Shown: positions 26,443 through 36,554 of the stretch, in pieces
How positions within the stretch are numbered: position 1 is the first letter of the stretch
How the letters are laid out: each line of letters begins with the position of its first letter
Source: an uncultured Rikenellaceae bacterium
GTDB taxonomy: Bacteria > Bacteroidota > Bacteroidia > Bacteroidales > Rikenellaceae
Assembly (NCBI GenBank): GCA_947040435.1
Contig: CAMRBL010000004.1
Location: forward strand, 1-55,863
DNA length: 55,863 nucleotides
Direction of reading: 5' to 3'
Notes under the pieces: model-generated
The model's input: the letters and a program-made list of their open reading frames with translations, nothing else
Databases searched by the model: none
Told to the model about the DNA's origin: nothing
Translations under genes and position numbers: made by a program

Positions 26443-27627
26443 TTAAACACCTTTCAAGTAAGATATCGATTTAGCAACTCCTAACTCCAAACCTCTCAAC
26501 TCTGCCAAACCTCTCATCCTCCCAATACAAGAGTAACCAGGATTTGTATGTTTGTTTAGGTCATCAAGCATCTGATGTCCGTGATCTGGTCGCACGGGAA
26601 TAGATACCTTTCTCCTTTGTTGAACCTCTAATAGACTCTTCATTACCTCATACATATCGACATCGCCTTCAAGATGGTTAGCCTCATAGAAATTACCAGC
26701 GTCATCTCGCTGAGTACTACGTAGATGGACAAAATTTACCCTATCACCATGGATATTCATAATATCTGACAGGTTGTTGTGTGCGCCAACACCAAATGAT
26801 CCAGTACATAAACATAAGCCATTTGATAAATTAGGAACAGCCTCAACAATTGCATTAAAGTCAAATATAGAACTCATTATACGTGGTAGTCCGAGAATAG
26901 TATACGGCGGATCATCTGGATGAATTGCTAAAACAGCTCCAACTTCATCTGCAACGGGTGCTATCTCTCGAAGAAAAGATATTAAATGAGAGCGTAACTT
27001 ATCAGCATTTATATCGGAGTATCCATCCAATGCCTCCTGAAACTGCTCTAAAGTGAAACTCTCCTCTGAACCAGGCAGACCTGCAATCATATTTTTTATA
27101 ATTGTATTTTTCTCCTTCTCATCCATCTGCTCATAACGTCTTCTAGCAATAGCAATTTCATCATCCAAGTAGTCATTTTCTGCACCTGGACGCTTCAACA
27201 TAAATAAATCAAATGCTACAAATGCCGCTCGCTCAAACCTCAATGCACGAGAGCCATCTGGTAATAGGTATGATAGATCTGTTCGTGTCCAATCTAAAAC
27301 GGGCATAAAGTTATAGGTAATAATCAACACTCCGCATTCAGCCAAGTTTCTGATACTCTCCTTATAATTCTCAATGTATCTTTGAAAATCACCCGTCCTA
27401 GTCTTGATGTGTTCGTGCACAGGGATACTTTCAACAACAGACCATTTCAAACCTGCCTCTTCAATCATTGTCTTACGAACCATTATCTCTTCAACACTCC
27501 ACACCTCTCCATTCGGAATATGGTGTAGCGCATTTACGATACCCGTTGCCCCTGTTTGACGAATGTCTGACAAACTTATCGGATCACTAGGACCGTACCA
27601 CCTCCATGTCTGCTCACATAAATACAT
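26443..27627 (-). CDS. uxuA: D-mannonate dehydratase UxuA, 394 aa
   Basis: UxuA converts D-mannonate to 2-keto-3-deoxygluconate (KDG). The N-terminus [20 protein letters not shown] is the family signature, and EDIMVRK-type, [19 protein letters not shown] and [10 protein letters not shown] blocks hold the metal ligands and active-site residues of the UxuA TIM barrel. Length is normal. It is 35 nt downstream of the SDR gene, which supplies its substrate, on the same strand. Confidence 0.96.
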   Translation of the reverse strand: MYLCEQTWRWYGPSDPISLSDIRQTGATGIVNALHHIPNGEVWSVEEIMVRKTMIEEAGLKWSVVESIPVHEHIKTRTGDFQRYIENYKESIRNLAECGVLIITYNFMPVLDWTRTDLSYLLPDGSRALRFERAAFVAFDLFMLKRPGAENDYLDDEIAIARRRYEQMDEKEKNTIIKNMIAGLPGSEESFTLEQFQEALDGYSDINADKLRSHLISFLREIAPVADEVGAVLAIHPDDPPYTILGLPRIMSSIFDFNAIVEAVPNLSNGLCLCTGSFGVGAHNNLSDIMNIHGDRVNFVHLRSTQRDDAGNFYEANHLEGDVDMYEVMKSLLEVQQRRKVSIPVRPDHGHQMLDDLNKHTNPGYSCIGRMRGLAELRGLELGVAKSISYLKGV

Positions 27628-27662
27628 AGTATATTCTATTTAGTATTAATAATTAATATATG

Positions 27663-28475
27663 TTAGATAGAAAATGCATCAAATCCACCATCTACAATAG
27701 ATAAGGTTCCCGTAACGAAGCTTGATGCATCACTAATCAAATAGTGAATAGTTCCATGTATCTCATCAGGATTACCAAAACGCTTAAATGGTGTATGTGC
27801 TATAATAGTTTGTGCCCTATCTGTCAAAGATCCATCGGGATTGGTGAGCAGGCTTCTGTTCTGATCCGTCAAGAAGAAACCTGGCGCAATAGCATTGACC
27901 CTGAAGCCCTCTCCATACTTTGTTGCCAACTCTCCAGCCATGTACTTCGTAAAATTGGCAATTGCAGCTTTGGCTGTTCCATAACCAACAACACGAGTTA
28001 GGGGTCTAAGTGCAGATTCAGAGCAAAAGTTTACAATACAACCCTCTCCCTGTTTAACCATAACATTAGAGAAAATAATAGTCGGCAAAACCGTACCAAA
28101 AAGATTAAGATCTACAACCTTCTTGAATGCCTCAACATCTAGGTCGAAAATACTTTTATCTGGAGGGATTGTTGCCCCAACCATATTGCCTCCAGCACCA
28201 TTTAAAAGAGCATCTATACGACCATAAGTAGCTAATATGTCAACTCGATTTTGCTCTAAAACAGCCCTATCTAAGACATCTGTTTTAAGAAAGATCCCAT
28301 CTCCTCCAGCTAACTTGATTGAAGTAATCAACTCCTCTCCTAATTTTTCATCTCTATCTAGAACAACGACACTAGCTCCCTGCTCCGATAAATAAGTTGA
28401 GATACTACGACCGAGGATACCTGCTCCTCCAGTTATAACAACAACTTTACCTTTAATATCAAATAAATTTTTCAT
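27663..28475 (-). CDS. SDR-family D-mannonate (fructuronate) oxidoreductase, 270 aa
   Basis: This short-chain dehydrogenase has the Rossmann motif TGGAGILGRS at about residues 16-25, NGAGG near residue 92, the catalytic Ser (NFCSESA) and YGTAKAA for the Tyr-x-x-x-Lys pair. It ends FVTGTLSIVDGGFDAF. Next to uxuA it most likely reduces D-fructuronate to D-mannonate, replacing the larger polyol-dehydrogenase UxuB of E. coli. Substrate is inferred from context. No clear promoter or LacI operator is visible in its 239-nt upstream region. Confidence 0.85.
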   Translation of the reverse strand: MKNLFDIKGKVVVITGGAGILGRSISTYLSEQGASVVVLDRDEKLGEELITSIKLAGGDGIFLKTDVLDRAVLEQNRVDILATYGRIDALLNGAGGNMVGATIPPDKSIFDLDVEAFKKVVDLNLFGTVLPTIIFSNVMVKQGEGCIVNFCSESALRPLTRVVGYGTAKAAIANFTKYMAGELATKYGEGFRVNAIAPGFFLTDQNRSLLTNPDGSLTDRAQTIIAHTPFKRFGNPDEIHGTIHYLISDASSFVTGTLSIVDGGFDAFSI

Positions 28476-28655
28476 GTAATTAATTGTTTTACATTATGTA
28501 ACCAACCTTATTATACAGTAATACATACGTTTTAAACTATATAATAGATTAGTTCTTGCATTATAACGTCATTAATTTTTTCATTATTGCGTATACATAA
28601 CAAAAACATTGAAGGTGAGGAGTTAAGGAGTCATACTAGACCTACATTCAGTACA

Positions 28656-28684
28656 ACCACGCAACTCATATAGTGATGCGTGGT
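28656..28684. repeat. Hairpin between lacI-type gene and SDR gene
   Basis: ACCACGCA (28656-28663) pairs with TGCGTGGT (28677-28684). No T-run follows on either strand. The 3' flank (GGTCGCAGTAAA) is shared in part with the site near 8196. Confidence 0.55.
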
Positions 28685-28714
28685 CGCAGTAAACTAATAT
28701 TATATATGGATTAA

Positions 28715-29791
28715 TTACAATCCAATATTATTATAAAATAATATATTCTCTTTGACTAATATATCAATTGGCATATAATTGATAGAGTTAACCTTTCGAC
28801 CAAGAACAAGGTGTTCATAGATAGATATAATGCCACAGTGCCCTTGTATCTCTGGACGCTGCGCAATCAAGGCAGAGACTACGCCACCAGATAACATATC
28901 AACATTCTTTTTTGTTATATCATAACCGATTAAAGTTATATTAAGATGGTCTCGACTCTTTATATACTCTCCCAAAACGTGACATGTTGAGTTAAATGTT
29001 ATAGCTCCTACAATATTTTCATGTGATTGAAAAATATCATCTAAAACTTTAAAGTTATAACTCTCATCTCCAGAGCGTAACTTAGCATATCTTAAATTCC
29101 CTTTAAAGCCAACCGATTCAAGATAATTTTTAAAACCTAGCTCTCTATTTATCCACTGAGTAGATAGAGAGTTATCGTCATGGACGATTTGTCCTATTAA
29201 AATATCCTTATCCACCCCAACCTTAGAGTATAGTAGTCGAGCTGCAACGTGACCAGTCTCTTGAGAAGATGTACCAAAGTATGCTAACTGTTTCTGATCT
29301 GGAATGTGTGAATCGAGGTAAACGTACGGAACTGATAATTTTTCCAAATACTTTGAGAAGCTGATTACACAATCTGAAAATAACGTAGCGATTAAAACAG
29401 CATCAAACTTCCTTGTTTTGAGATCTTGAACAACACGATTAAACGACAGTTCGCTATACTTATCAAAATATACAATCTTTATAAGCACGTTATATCTCCC
29501 AACCTCCTCAATTGCTCTATTAATACCAGCATACACATCTGCCCAATAATCCCCCACTTCGAAGGAGGGTATAACAGCATAAATAACATAACTACGCTTA
29601 GACGCAAGGGAACGAGCCATAAGATTAGGTCGATAATCAACCATCTCAAGAACTGCTTTTACCTTCTGTAAATTCTCCGCAGAGACTTTTCCTCTATTAT
29701 GTATCACTCTATCTACGGTACCCGTAGAGACGTGTGCCATTCTTGCTATATCGACAATTCGCAGAGTTGAACCTTCATCTTCCGTTTTCAT
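28715..29791 (-). CDS. LacI-family transcriptional regulator, 358 aa
   Basis: The N-terminal helix-turn-helix is TLRIVDIARMAHVSTGTVDRV (residues 9-29), followed by a hinge helix (NLMARSLASKRS). The rest is a periplasmic-binding-protein-like sensor domain (VIPSFEVGDYWADVYAGI, PYVYLDSHIP, ITLIGYDIT). It is embedded in the uronate genes, and palindromes of LacI type occur upstream of its own gene, susC and uxaC. It most likely represses them until a uronate-pathway sugar acid binds. The ligand is not identified. Confidence 0.93.
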   Translation of the reverse strand: MKTEDEGSTLRIVDIARMAHVSTGTVDRVIHNRGKVSAENLQKVKAVLEMVDYRPNLMARSLASKRSYVIYAVIPSFEVGDYWADVYAGINRAIEEVGRYNVLIKIVYFDKYSELSFNRVVQDLKTRKFDAVLIATLFSDCVISFSKYLEKLSVPYVYLDSHIPDQKQLAYFGTSSQETGHVAARLLYSKVGVDKDILIGQIVHDDNSLSTQWINRELGFKNYLESVGFKGNLRYAKLRSGDESYNFKVLDDIFQSHENIVGAITFNSTCHVLGEYIKSRDHLNITLIGYDITKKNVDMLSGGVVSALIAQRPEIQGHCGIISIYEHLVLGRKVNSINYMPIDILVKENILFYNNIGL

Positions 29792-29835
29792 TTCTCAAAT
29801 GTATTTAAATAAAACACGTAACCTTATTAAGTTAA

Positions 29836-29866
29836 CAAAGATATTAATTCTTTCACATAAAACAAA
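29836..29866 (-). promoter_or_regulatory. Promoter of the lacI-type gene
   Basis: On the minus strand TTTG (29863-29866), a 19-bp spacer and TATCTTTG (29836-29843) match the consensus. The operator at 29866-29881 abuts the -33 element. Confidence 0.7.
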
Positions 29867-29881
29867 TGTGTTCGTACACAC
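29866..29881. promoter_or_regulatory. LacI-family operator upstream of the lacI-type gene
   Basis: ATGTGTTCGTACACAC is the same palindrome as at susC, with two differences. It overlaps the -33 element by one base, which implies autoregulation. Confidence 0.82.
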
Positions 29882-29959
29882 AATATGAAAAATAAAAAAA
29901 TCACAACCATTTTTTATCTACTACCATGCATATATACTCGAGTATGCTACGCTTAAAAT

Positions 29960-31372
29960 CTACTCCTTGATTGGCGAATATTTAGGAACTAAATACTTCA
30001 TTACGCACCAACCTAAAAGATATACAACAGCACAAATAGCAAAAATAATTGTATAACCAGAACTCTTACTTCCCCACTCCACTAAACTGTAATCAAACAA
30101 CATTCCACTACCTTTATTGATAATAAATGCTCCAATACCTCCTGCCATTCCTCCAACTCCAATAACTGTCGCAACAGCACTCTTTGGGAACATATCACTC
30201 ACTGTTGAGAATAAATTTGCAGACCATGCTTGGTGAGCAGAGCCTCCAATACCTATAATTATTACTGGAACCCAATAGCCATAATCTCCTAAAATTGGCA
30301 AATGACCCAGTGGTTGCGCACACAGTACAAGAAGTGGAACTAGAGCGATAATAAACATAGCCTTCATTCTCCCTGCATAAGGATCCATCCCTTTGTTTAT
30401 AAAGTAGGTTGGAAACTTACCGCCGAAGACAGATCCAAATACTGTAATCGTATATAGAACTCCAATTGCTATACCCATTCGTCCCGATGTCATCCCTTGG
30501 TTCTGATACTCAGACATTAAATACGTAGGTGTCCAGAATAGGTAAAACCACCAAACTCCATCTGTCAACAGCTTACCAAGTGCGAATGCCCACGTTTGAC
30601 GATATTTTAAACTCCTAATTATAGACATACGTGCCACAACACCATCCGAACTAGCCGAAGAGTCCTCATCTTGATTGATGTACTCTCTCTCTGCATCATT
30701 CATTTTACTATTTTTCTCGGGTGATTTATAGATATATAGCCACGCAATCATCCACATAAAACCAGTAGCTCCTACACCTATAAATGCAGCTTCCCAACCC
30801 CACAACTCCGCAATAAATGGAACTGTAAGTGGTGCAAGTACTGCTCCAATATTTGCACCTGAGTTAAATATCCCTGTCGCAAAAGCTCTATCTCTCTTTG
30901 GGAAATACTCTGCTGTTGCTTTAATAGCCGCAGGGAAGTTACCAGCCTCACCAAGAGCTAGAATACAACGTGCAATAACAAACATTAAAACACTAACTGA
31001 TCCAATAGCCCCCGCAAGAAACCCATTACTCACCCCTGAATCTGCCAGCCAATCTGCTCCAAATCCACACAATGCATGTACACAAGCACCCAGTGACCAT
31101 ATACCAATAGCCCATGCGTAGCCCCTTTTAGTTCCAAGTTTATCTACAAAACTTCCTGCAAAAAGCATTGAAATAGCATATGCCAAGGAGAAAACAGCGG
31201 TAATTGTTCCATAATCGCTATCTGTCCAGTTAAATTCTACTGCCAAACTATCTTTCAACAGCGACAAAACTTGTCTATCAAGATAGTTGATTGTAGTAGC
31301 AAAGAATAGAAGTGCACACACTGTCCACCTATACTTTGTCATCGTCTGATTTAAACTTGATAATTTGCTCAT
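29960..31372 (-). CDS. MFS hexuronate transporter, ExuT-like, 470 aa
   Basis: This is a twelve-helix major facilitator of the anion:cation symporter family. The first helix region [20 protein letters not shown] and [20 protein letters not shown] are typical for ExuT/GudP-type proteins. A TTG at 31405 would overlap kdgA; the ATG at 31372 overlaps the kdgA stop as ATGA and is preferred. It sits last in the uxaC-kdgK-kdgA operon and most likely imports glucuronate or galacturonate across the inner membrane. Confidence 0.9.
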   Translation of the reverse strand: MSKLSSLNQTMTKYRWTVCALLFFATTINYLDRQVLSLLKDSLAVEFNWTDSDYGTITAVFSLAYAISMLFAGSFVDKLGTKRGYAWAIGIWSLGACVHALCGFGADWLADSGVSNGFLAGAIGSVSVLMFVIARCILALGEAGNFPAAIKATAEYFPKRDRAFATGIFNSGANIGAVLAPLTVPFIAELWGWEAAFIGVGATGFMWMIAWLYIYKSPEKNSKMNDAEREYINQDEDSSASSDGVVARMSIIRSLKYRQTWAFALGKLLTDGVWWFYLFWTPTYLMSEYQNQGMTSGRMGIAIGVLYTITVFGSVFGGKFPTYFINKGMDPYAGRMKAMFIIALVPLLVLCAQPLGHLPILGDYGYWVPVIIIGIGGSAHQAWSANLFSTVSDMFPKSAVATVIGVGGMAGGIGAFIINKGSGMLFDYSLVEWGSKSSGYTIIFAICAVVYLLGWCVMKYLVPKYSPIKE

Positions 31373-32034
31373 AATTTCTTCACAATATTTATTACATCCC
31401 GACAAACAGAGGTAATACTACCCCAATCTTTACTATCCAAAACACTCTTAGGAAAGAGGTTAGACCCCATACCGACACACGTAACACCTGCATTGAACCA
31501 CTTCGAAAGATTCTCTTCTGTAGGTTCAACTGCACCAGTTGCCATAATCATACTCCAAGGCATTGGGGCTTTTACACTCTTTACGAACGAAGCTCCCCCA
31601 ACATCTCCAGCTGGAAAAACTTTACACAGATCGCAACCTGCCTCTTGTGCAAATCCAATCTCACTAACAGATCCACACCCCGGTGTATAAGGAATTAGGC
31701 GTCTATTGCACACCTTAGCAACATCGGGATTAAAAAGTGGTCCAACAATAAAATTAGCTCCTAATTGAATGTATAGCGAGGCGGTAGGTGCATCGACTAT
31801 TGAGCCAATGCCCAAGATCATTTCGGGACACTCCAAGGCTGCAAACTTTACCAACTCACCAAATATTTCATGAGCAAAATCGCCCCTATTTGTAAACTCG
31901 AAAACTCTTATACCCCCATCATAACAAGCCTTTAGGACACTCTTTGAAGTCTCAATATCCTTATGATAGAGTACTGGGACTATACCTGTATCTGCCACTA
32001 CTGACAATACTTTTATTTTTGAAAATCTAGCCAT
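31369..32034 (-). CDS. kdgA: 2-dehydro-3-deoxyphosphogluconate (KDPG) aldolase, 221 aa
   Basis: This class I aldolase splits KDPG into pyruvate and glyceraldehyde-3-phosphate. The Schiff-base lysine is in [14 protein letters not shown], and the general-base Glu region is [21 protein letters not shown] and [15 protein letters not shown] are family blocks. Length is typical. It overlaps the transporter gene and lies 48 nt after kdgK, completing the route from uronate to central metabolism. Confidence 0.93.
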   Translation of the reverse strand: MARFSKIKVLSVVADTGIVPVLYHKDIETSKSVLKACYDGGIRVFEFTNRGDFAHEIFGELVKFAALECPEMILGIGSIVDAPTASLYIQLGANFIVGPLFNPDVAKVCNRRLIPYTPGCGSVSEIGFAQEAGCDLCKVFPAGDVGGASFVKSVKAPMPWSMIMATGAVEPTEENLSKWFNAGVTCVGMGSNLFPKSVLDSKDWGSITSVCRDVINIVKKL

Positions 32035-32082
32035 AATTTATTATTTTTTGAAAATTAGTTCTTCTAGTGCTGTGAATTAGAG

Positions 32083-33123
32083 CTATCTTGATACACGTCC
32101 TGAGGCGTCTCCATTCATCAATTTCTCTACCTCCTCAACTGACACTTGATTAAAATCACCACTTATGGTGTGTTTCAGACACGACGCTGCAACAGCAAAA
32201 TTCAAAGCCCGTTGCATATCTAATTCATAGCTAAGCAAACCATATATTAGTCCACCCATAAATGAATCTCCTCCACCCACTCTATCAACAATATGCGTTA
32301 TGTCATATTTTGGTGCTTGATAGAGAAGCTCCCCATCATACAACACCCCTGACCACTGATTATGGTTGGCATTTATAGATCCACGCAGAGTAATAATCAC
32401 CTTGTTCGCTCTAGGAAACTTAATCATCATCTGACGACAAACACTCTCAAATGCCAACGCATCAACCTCACCACCTGTATGTGTAACATCAAACCCCTCT
32501 GGCTTTATACCAAATACCATATCTGCATCCTCTTCATTTCCCAAAATAACATCACACCCCGCAACTAATTCAGGCATAACCTCTTTTGCACTCTTTCCAT
32601 AGTTCCATAGATTTTTTCGATAATTCAGATCGCAAGAGACCGTAATCCCCATCTTATTAGCTACTTCGATAGCCTCCAGACATACATCCGCAGCACTCTG
32701 TGATAGTGCAGGCGTGATACCAGTCCAATGAAACCAATCTGCACCCTCAAAAACAGACTTCCAATCAACCATTCCTCTCTCAATAGTTGATATTGAAGAG
32801 TGCGCCCTATCGTAGACAACTTTACTCGCCCTAGCAACAGCGCCAGTCTCTAAAAAATATATCCCCACTCTATCTCCTCCACGAACAACATTATCTGTAC
32901 TAACACCATATTTATGTAGATCCATAATACATGAGTTTGCAATATCATTTTTAGGGAGTCTAGTTACAAACTCAGCATTAAGACCATAGTTCGCCAACGA
33001 AACTGCCACATTTGCTTCCCCTCCGCCAAAGGTGGCATCGAATGAAGTTGCTTGGCTGAAACGTTGATAACCTGGTGTAGATAGGCGAAGCATTACTTCA
33101 CCAAACGATACTATTTTTTTCAT
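32083..33123 (-). CDS. kdgK: 2-keto-3-deoxygluconate kinase, 346 aa
   Basis: This PfkB-family sugar kinase has the N-terminal signature FGGGEANVAVSLANYG and the ATP/catalytic signature DRVGGGDSFMGGLIYG near residue 280. It phosphorylates KDG from UxuA to KDPG for KdgA. The start VSFGEVMLRLSTPGY is typical of Bacteroidota KDG kinases. It is 25 nt downstream of uxaC. Confidence 0.92.
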   Translation of the reverse strand: MKKIVSFGEVMLRLSTPGYQRFSQATSFDATFGGGEANVAVSLANYGLNAEFVTRLPKNDIANSCIMDLHKYGVSTDNVVRGGDRVGIYFLETGAVARASKVVYDRAHSSISTIERGMVDWKSVFEGADWFHWTGITPALSQSAADVCLEAIEVANKMGITVSCDLNYRKNLWNYGKSAKEVMPELVAGCDVILGNEEDADMVFGIKPEGFDVTHTGGEVDALAFESVCRQMMIKFPRANKVIITLRGSINANHNQWSGVLYDGELLYQAPKYDITHIVDRVGGGDSFMGGLIYGLLSYELDMQRALNFAVAASCLKHTISGDFNQVSVEEVEKLMNGDASGRVSR

Positions 33124-33148
33124 CTTTTATTATTATTTTTGCAGTAGA

Positions 33149-34546
33149 CTAGAATTTAAAATATCTCTTTGCATTATTGTAACATATATCCTCGACCATT
33201 TGACCTATAAATGCAAGTTCGCTCTTAGGAAGTTTACCCTTAGTAACATCGTCTCCAATTATATTACACAACACTCTTCTGAAATATTCATGTCTCGGAT
33301 ATGATGTAAAACTACGTGAGTCTGTCAACATCCCAACAAAACGACTCAACAGCCCGAAAGCAGAGAGCGTATTGATCTGTTTTGTCATACCAACCTCCTG
33401 ATCTAAGAACCACCATGCAGAGCCAAACTGAATTTTACCTGCTACACTTCCATCATTAAATGTTGCTGCCATTGCAGCCAAAACTTCATTATCCTTAGGG
33501 TTAAGGTTGTATAAAATACTCTTAGCTAGAAGGTCTGAACTCGCTAGTTTATCTAAAAACTTATGCCCCGCTGCCGCACACGAGAGATCATTAATAGCAT
33601 CGAACCCCACATCTGCACCCATACTATTAAACATCTTTGTATTGTTATTTCGGATAGGTCCTATATGAAACTGCTGCGTCCAATCTTTTTTATGATCCAT
33701 TACTGCAAAGTCAATCATCATTGCAGATTTAAATTTTAAAACCTCCTCAGGAGTCAAGCCCTTTCCACCTCTCACTTTGTTGAAAATAGAGTTTATCTCA
33801 ATTTGGGTATACTCCTCTGCATAAAATGTATCCAGACCATGGTCCGAGAGGCTACAACCTAGAGATGCGAAAAAATCATGTCTATTTTTAAGTGCACTCT
33901 GCAACTCAGCATAACTCCCAATCGACGTATTAGATGCCGATTCGAGCTTATCTATGTAGATATTATAATCGCCCACGTTTTCAACTGCCATAGCCTTATC
34001 TGGTCGCCATGTAGGGAGAACCTTAACGCCAAAGTCACTCTCTGCAATCGACTTATGGTGCTCTAGTGTATCAATTGGATCATCAGTAGTACACAATATC
34101 TCTACATTACTCATCTTTATTAATCCTCGTGCAGAGAAGTTCTCATAAGCCAATTTACTATTGCACCTTTCGTATATCTCACGAGAACTCTCTGCATTAA
34201 GAACTTTGTCAATGCCGAAAATACTGCTCAACTCTAAATGCGTCCAGTGATACAGGGGATTTCGCATTGTGTACGGCATAGTGTGTGCCCACACATCAAA
34301 CTTTTCAAAATCAGAAGCATCTCCAGTTATATACTTCTCATCAACTCCATTACCTCTCAATGCTCTCCATTTGTAATGGTCACCCCCAAGCCATAGCTCT
34401 GTTATAGAGCTAAAAATATGATCCTTAGCTATCATCTCTGGATCAAGATGACAGTGGTAGTCAATAATAGGCATAGGTTCTGCATGGTTGTGATATAGCT
34501 CCTGCGCAATATCACTCTCTAACATAAAATTCTTTTCTATAAACAT
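33149..34546 (-). CDS. uxaC: Glucuronate isomerase UxaC, 465 aa
   Basis: UxaC isomerises D-glucuronate to D-fructuronate (and galacturonate to tagaturonate). The amidohydrolase-type metal site is in IIDYHCHLDPEMIA near residue 30. FDVWAHTMPYTMRNPLYHW, EILCTTDDP and LLSRFVGMLTDSRSFTSY are family blocks. Because the pathway continues through mannonate (UxuA) and no altronate genes are visible, glucuronate is the probable substrate. A LacI operator lies 54-69 nt upstream. Confidence 0.96.
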   Translation of the reverse strand: MFIEKNFMLESDIAQELYHNHAEPMPIIDYHCHLDPEMIAKDHIFSSITELWLGGDHYKWRALRGNGVDEKYITGDASDFEKFDVWAHTMPYTMRNPLYHWTHLELSSIFGIDKVLNAESSREIYERCNSKLAYENFSARGLIKMSNVEILCTTDDPIDTLEHHKSIAESDFGVKVLPTWRPDKAMAVENVGDYNIYIDKLESASNTSIGSYAELQSALKNRHDFFASLGCSLSDHGLDTFYAEEYTQIEINSIFNKVRGGKGLTPEEVLKFKSAMMIDFAVMDHKKDWTQQFHIGPIRNNNTKMFNSMGADVGFDAINDLSCAAAGHKFLDKLASSDLLAKSILYNLNPKDNEVLAAMAATFNDGSVAGKIQFGSAWWFLDQEVGMTKQINTLSAFGLLSRFVGMLTDSRSFTSYPRHEYFRRVLCNIIGDDVTKGKLPKSELAFIGQMVEDICYNNAKRYFKF

Positions 34547-34882
34547 ATTCTATATGTATTTTAGGGAGTTAAACATAATTTATTAATTAAAAAACATCCG
34601 TGTGTTCGCACACACATGAAGTTGCCTAGTGATAACGGAATAAAAACAAAAATTATTACGTACTAAAATAGATGTTTATTTAAACTATGTGACTTAATGT
34701 ATAAAAGTCAAAGACCCTAGCCTGAGAGAGAGAGAGATCATCTAAATAGTATATTTAGCACCTAATAATAGTTGTATAAATCACTAATTATTCGTAAAAT
34801 TGTATAGTGTGGAGTATAAGCACTACTAAATAAGTCTCAGTTAATAGATATTAAATACATTACTAAACATAAAAAAATCCAA
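34547..34882. other. Divergent intergenic region, uxaC / sulfatase
   Basis: This 336-nt gap holds the LacI operator (34600-34615), an approximate -7 box for uxaC near 34647-34655 and a short (GA)n run near 34724-34737. No clear promoter for the sulfatase was recognised. Confidence 0.5.
34600..34615. promoter_or_regulatory. LacI-family operator upstream of uxaC
   Basis: GTGTGTTCGCACACAC is a perfect 16-bp palindrome apart from the two bases flanking the central CG step. It matches the sites at 26250 and 29866 and lies in the leader region of the uxaC-kdgK-kdgA-exuT operon. Confidence 0.85.
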
Positions 34883-36388
34883 ATGAAAAAGAAATTAGCT
34901 ATACTACTTCCCGTTTTTGGACTCCCTATACTTCAAGCAGATTTATCTGCAAAGAAGATAGATAAAACAAAACCTAACATCGTTGTGATATTAGCAGATG
35001 ATTTAGGTTATGGAGATGTAAGCATAAATGGTAGTACCACAATCCAGACTCCAGGTTTTGATCGTATTGCAGAGGAGGGGTTACGCTTTAACAACGGATA
35101 TGCAGCCTCAGCAACTAGTACACCTAGTCGCTATGCAATGCTAACAGGAGTATACCCTTGGCGTGCAAATGCTCAGGTTTTGCAGGGGAATGCCCCGCTT
35201 TTAATCCCAACAGATTGTATGACTCTACCAAAAATGCTAAAACAAGCTGGCTATAAAACTGCTGTTGTTGGAAAGTGGCATCTTGGTCTTGGTGATGGCA
35301 ATATAGACTGGAATGCCTCTATTACTCCAGGGGCAAAAGAGGTGGGATTTGACTACTCATATATCACAGCAGCTACAAATGATAGAGTTCCAACGGTATA
35401 TGTAGAGAATGGAAGTGTCGCCAATTTAGACCCTAGTGATCCAATAGAAGTGAGTTACAGAAAAAACTTTGAGGGAGAACCAACCGGCAAAACACACCCA
35501 AATTTACTGAAGGTACAACCGAGCCACGGTCACAACCAGAGTATAACCAACGGTATATCAAGAATCGGGTATATGCGAGGTGGTAAATCGGCACTTTGGG
35601 TCGATGAGAATATGGCAGATGACTTTTTAGAGAGAGCAGAGGAGTTTGTTTCGGAGAGTCAAAATGAGCCTTTTTTCCTATACTATGCGCTACACCAACC
35701 ACACGTACCACGTATTCCAAATGGTCGTTTTGTCGGAAAATCAGGAATGGGTAGCAGAGGTGATGCAATATTAGAAGCAGATTGGTGTGTGAACGAGCTC
35801 TTGAATCACTTAGATTCACTAGGGTTAGCAGAGAATACAATAGTTATATTCTCTAGTGATAATGGTCCCGTACTAGATGATGGATACGAAGATAAAGCAA
35901 TAACACTCTTAGGTGACCACAAACCAGCAGGTCACTTACGAGGAGGTAAATATAGCTCTTATGATGCAGGAACACATGTACCATTTTTTGTGAAATGGCC
36001 AGCACAAATAAAAGAGGGACGTGAGTCTGATGCACTGATTGGACAGATTGACATCATGGCATCATTGGCATCAATAGTTGGTGTCTCTATCGATAAAAAA
36101 GATGGAGAGAACCAATCTAAAGCTCTCATTGGAAAAGATCGAAAGGTAGGTAGAACAGAGCTAGTACTAGAGGCTACGGGTTATAACATTGTATTACGCC
36201 AAGACGAATGGATATACATTCCACCGATGGTACATGCAGGATACTGCGTTCCCCCAACAGAACCAGGGAGAATGAAAAAAGCTCAGTTATTTAATATTGA
36301 GCAAGACCCAGAGCAAAAATACAATGTCGCAGAACAACACCCTGAGATCGTAAAACAACTAGACGAACGCTTAAAAACTTATAAATAG
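34883..36388 (+). CDS. Family S1 sulfatase (Ser-type), secreted, 501 aa
   Basis: A signal peptide (about residues 1-22) precedes the sulfatase domain: PNIVVILADDLGYGDVS holds metal-binding Asp residues. Ser79 in the motif S-T-P-S-R is the residue converted to formylglycine, and LTGVYPWR follows. VGKWHLG, HQPHVP and SSDNGP complete the active site. A Ser-type site requires an anaerobic maturase (anSME), which is not in this window. Divergent placement next to uxaC suggests that the target glycan is sulfated; this is inference. Confidence 0.93.
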   Translation: MKKKLAILLPVFGLPILQADLSAKKIDKTKPNIVVILADDLGYGDVSINGSTTIQTPGFDRIAEEGLRFNNGYAASATSTPSRYAMLTGVYPWRANAQVLQGNAPLLIPTDCMTLPKMLKQAGYKTAVVGKWHLGLGDGNIDWNASITPGAKEVGFDYSYITAATNDRVPTVYVENGSVANLDPSDPIEVSYRKNFEGEPTGKTHPNLLKVQPSHGHNQSITNGISRIGYMRGGKSALWVDENMADDFLERAEEFVSESQNEPFFLYYALHQPHVPRIPNGRFVGKSGMGSRGDAILEADWCVNELLNHLDSLGLAENTIVIFSSDNGPVLDDGYEDKAITLLGDHKPAGHLRGGKYSSYDAGTHVPFFVKWPAQIKEGRESDALIGQIDIMASLASIVGVSIDKKDGENQSKALIGKDRKVGRTELVLEATGYNIVLRQDEWIYIPPMVHAGYCVPPTEPGRMKKAQLFNIEQDPEQKYNVAEQHPEIVKQLDERLKTYK

Positions 36389-36459
36389 TACTATTTTATT
36401 TAGGAATGTACTGCCATCTACATATCGGTTATGAGCGATAGCAGGTAATATATTAGAAG

Positions 36460-36503
36460 AAAAAGACCCTCTTAGAATCTGATCTAAGAGGGTCTTTTTT
36501 TTG
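36460..36503 (+). terminator. Terminator after the sulfatase gene
   Basis: A perfect 17-bp stem (36460-36476 with 36483-36499) contains AAGACCCTCTTAGA and is followed by a T-run. Its A/T ends could also serve the minus strand for the convergent rubrerythrin gene. Confidence 0.92.
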
Positions 36504-36554
36504 TAACTATCTTTATGTTTGCCTAAGAACACTCAAATATTTTATATTTTGATA

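Noticed and set aside
28586-28602. Fourth LacI operator upstream of the SDR gene
   Set aside because: TTGCGTATACATAA has the GCGTA core, but an extra base breaks the symmetry and the outer GTGTG is missing.
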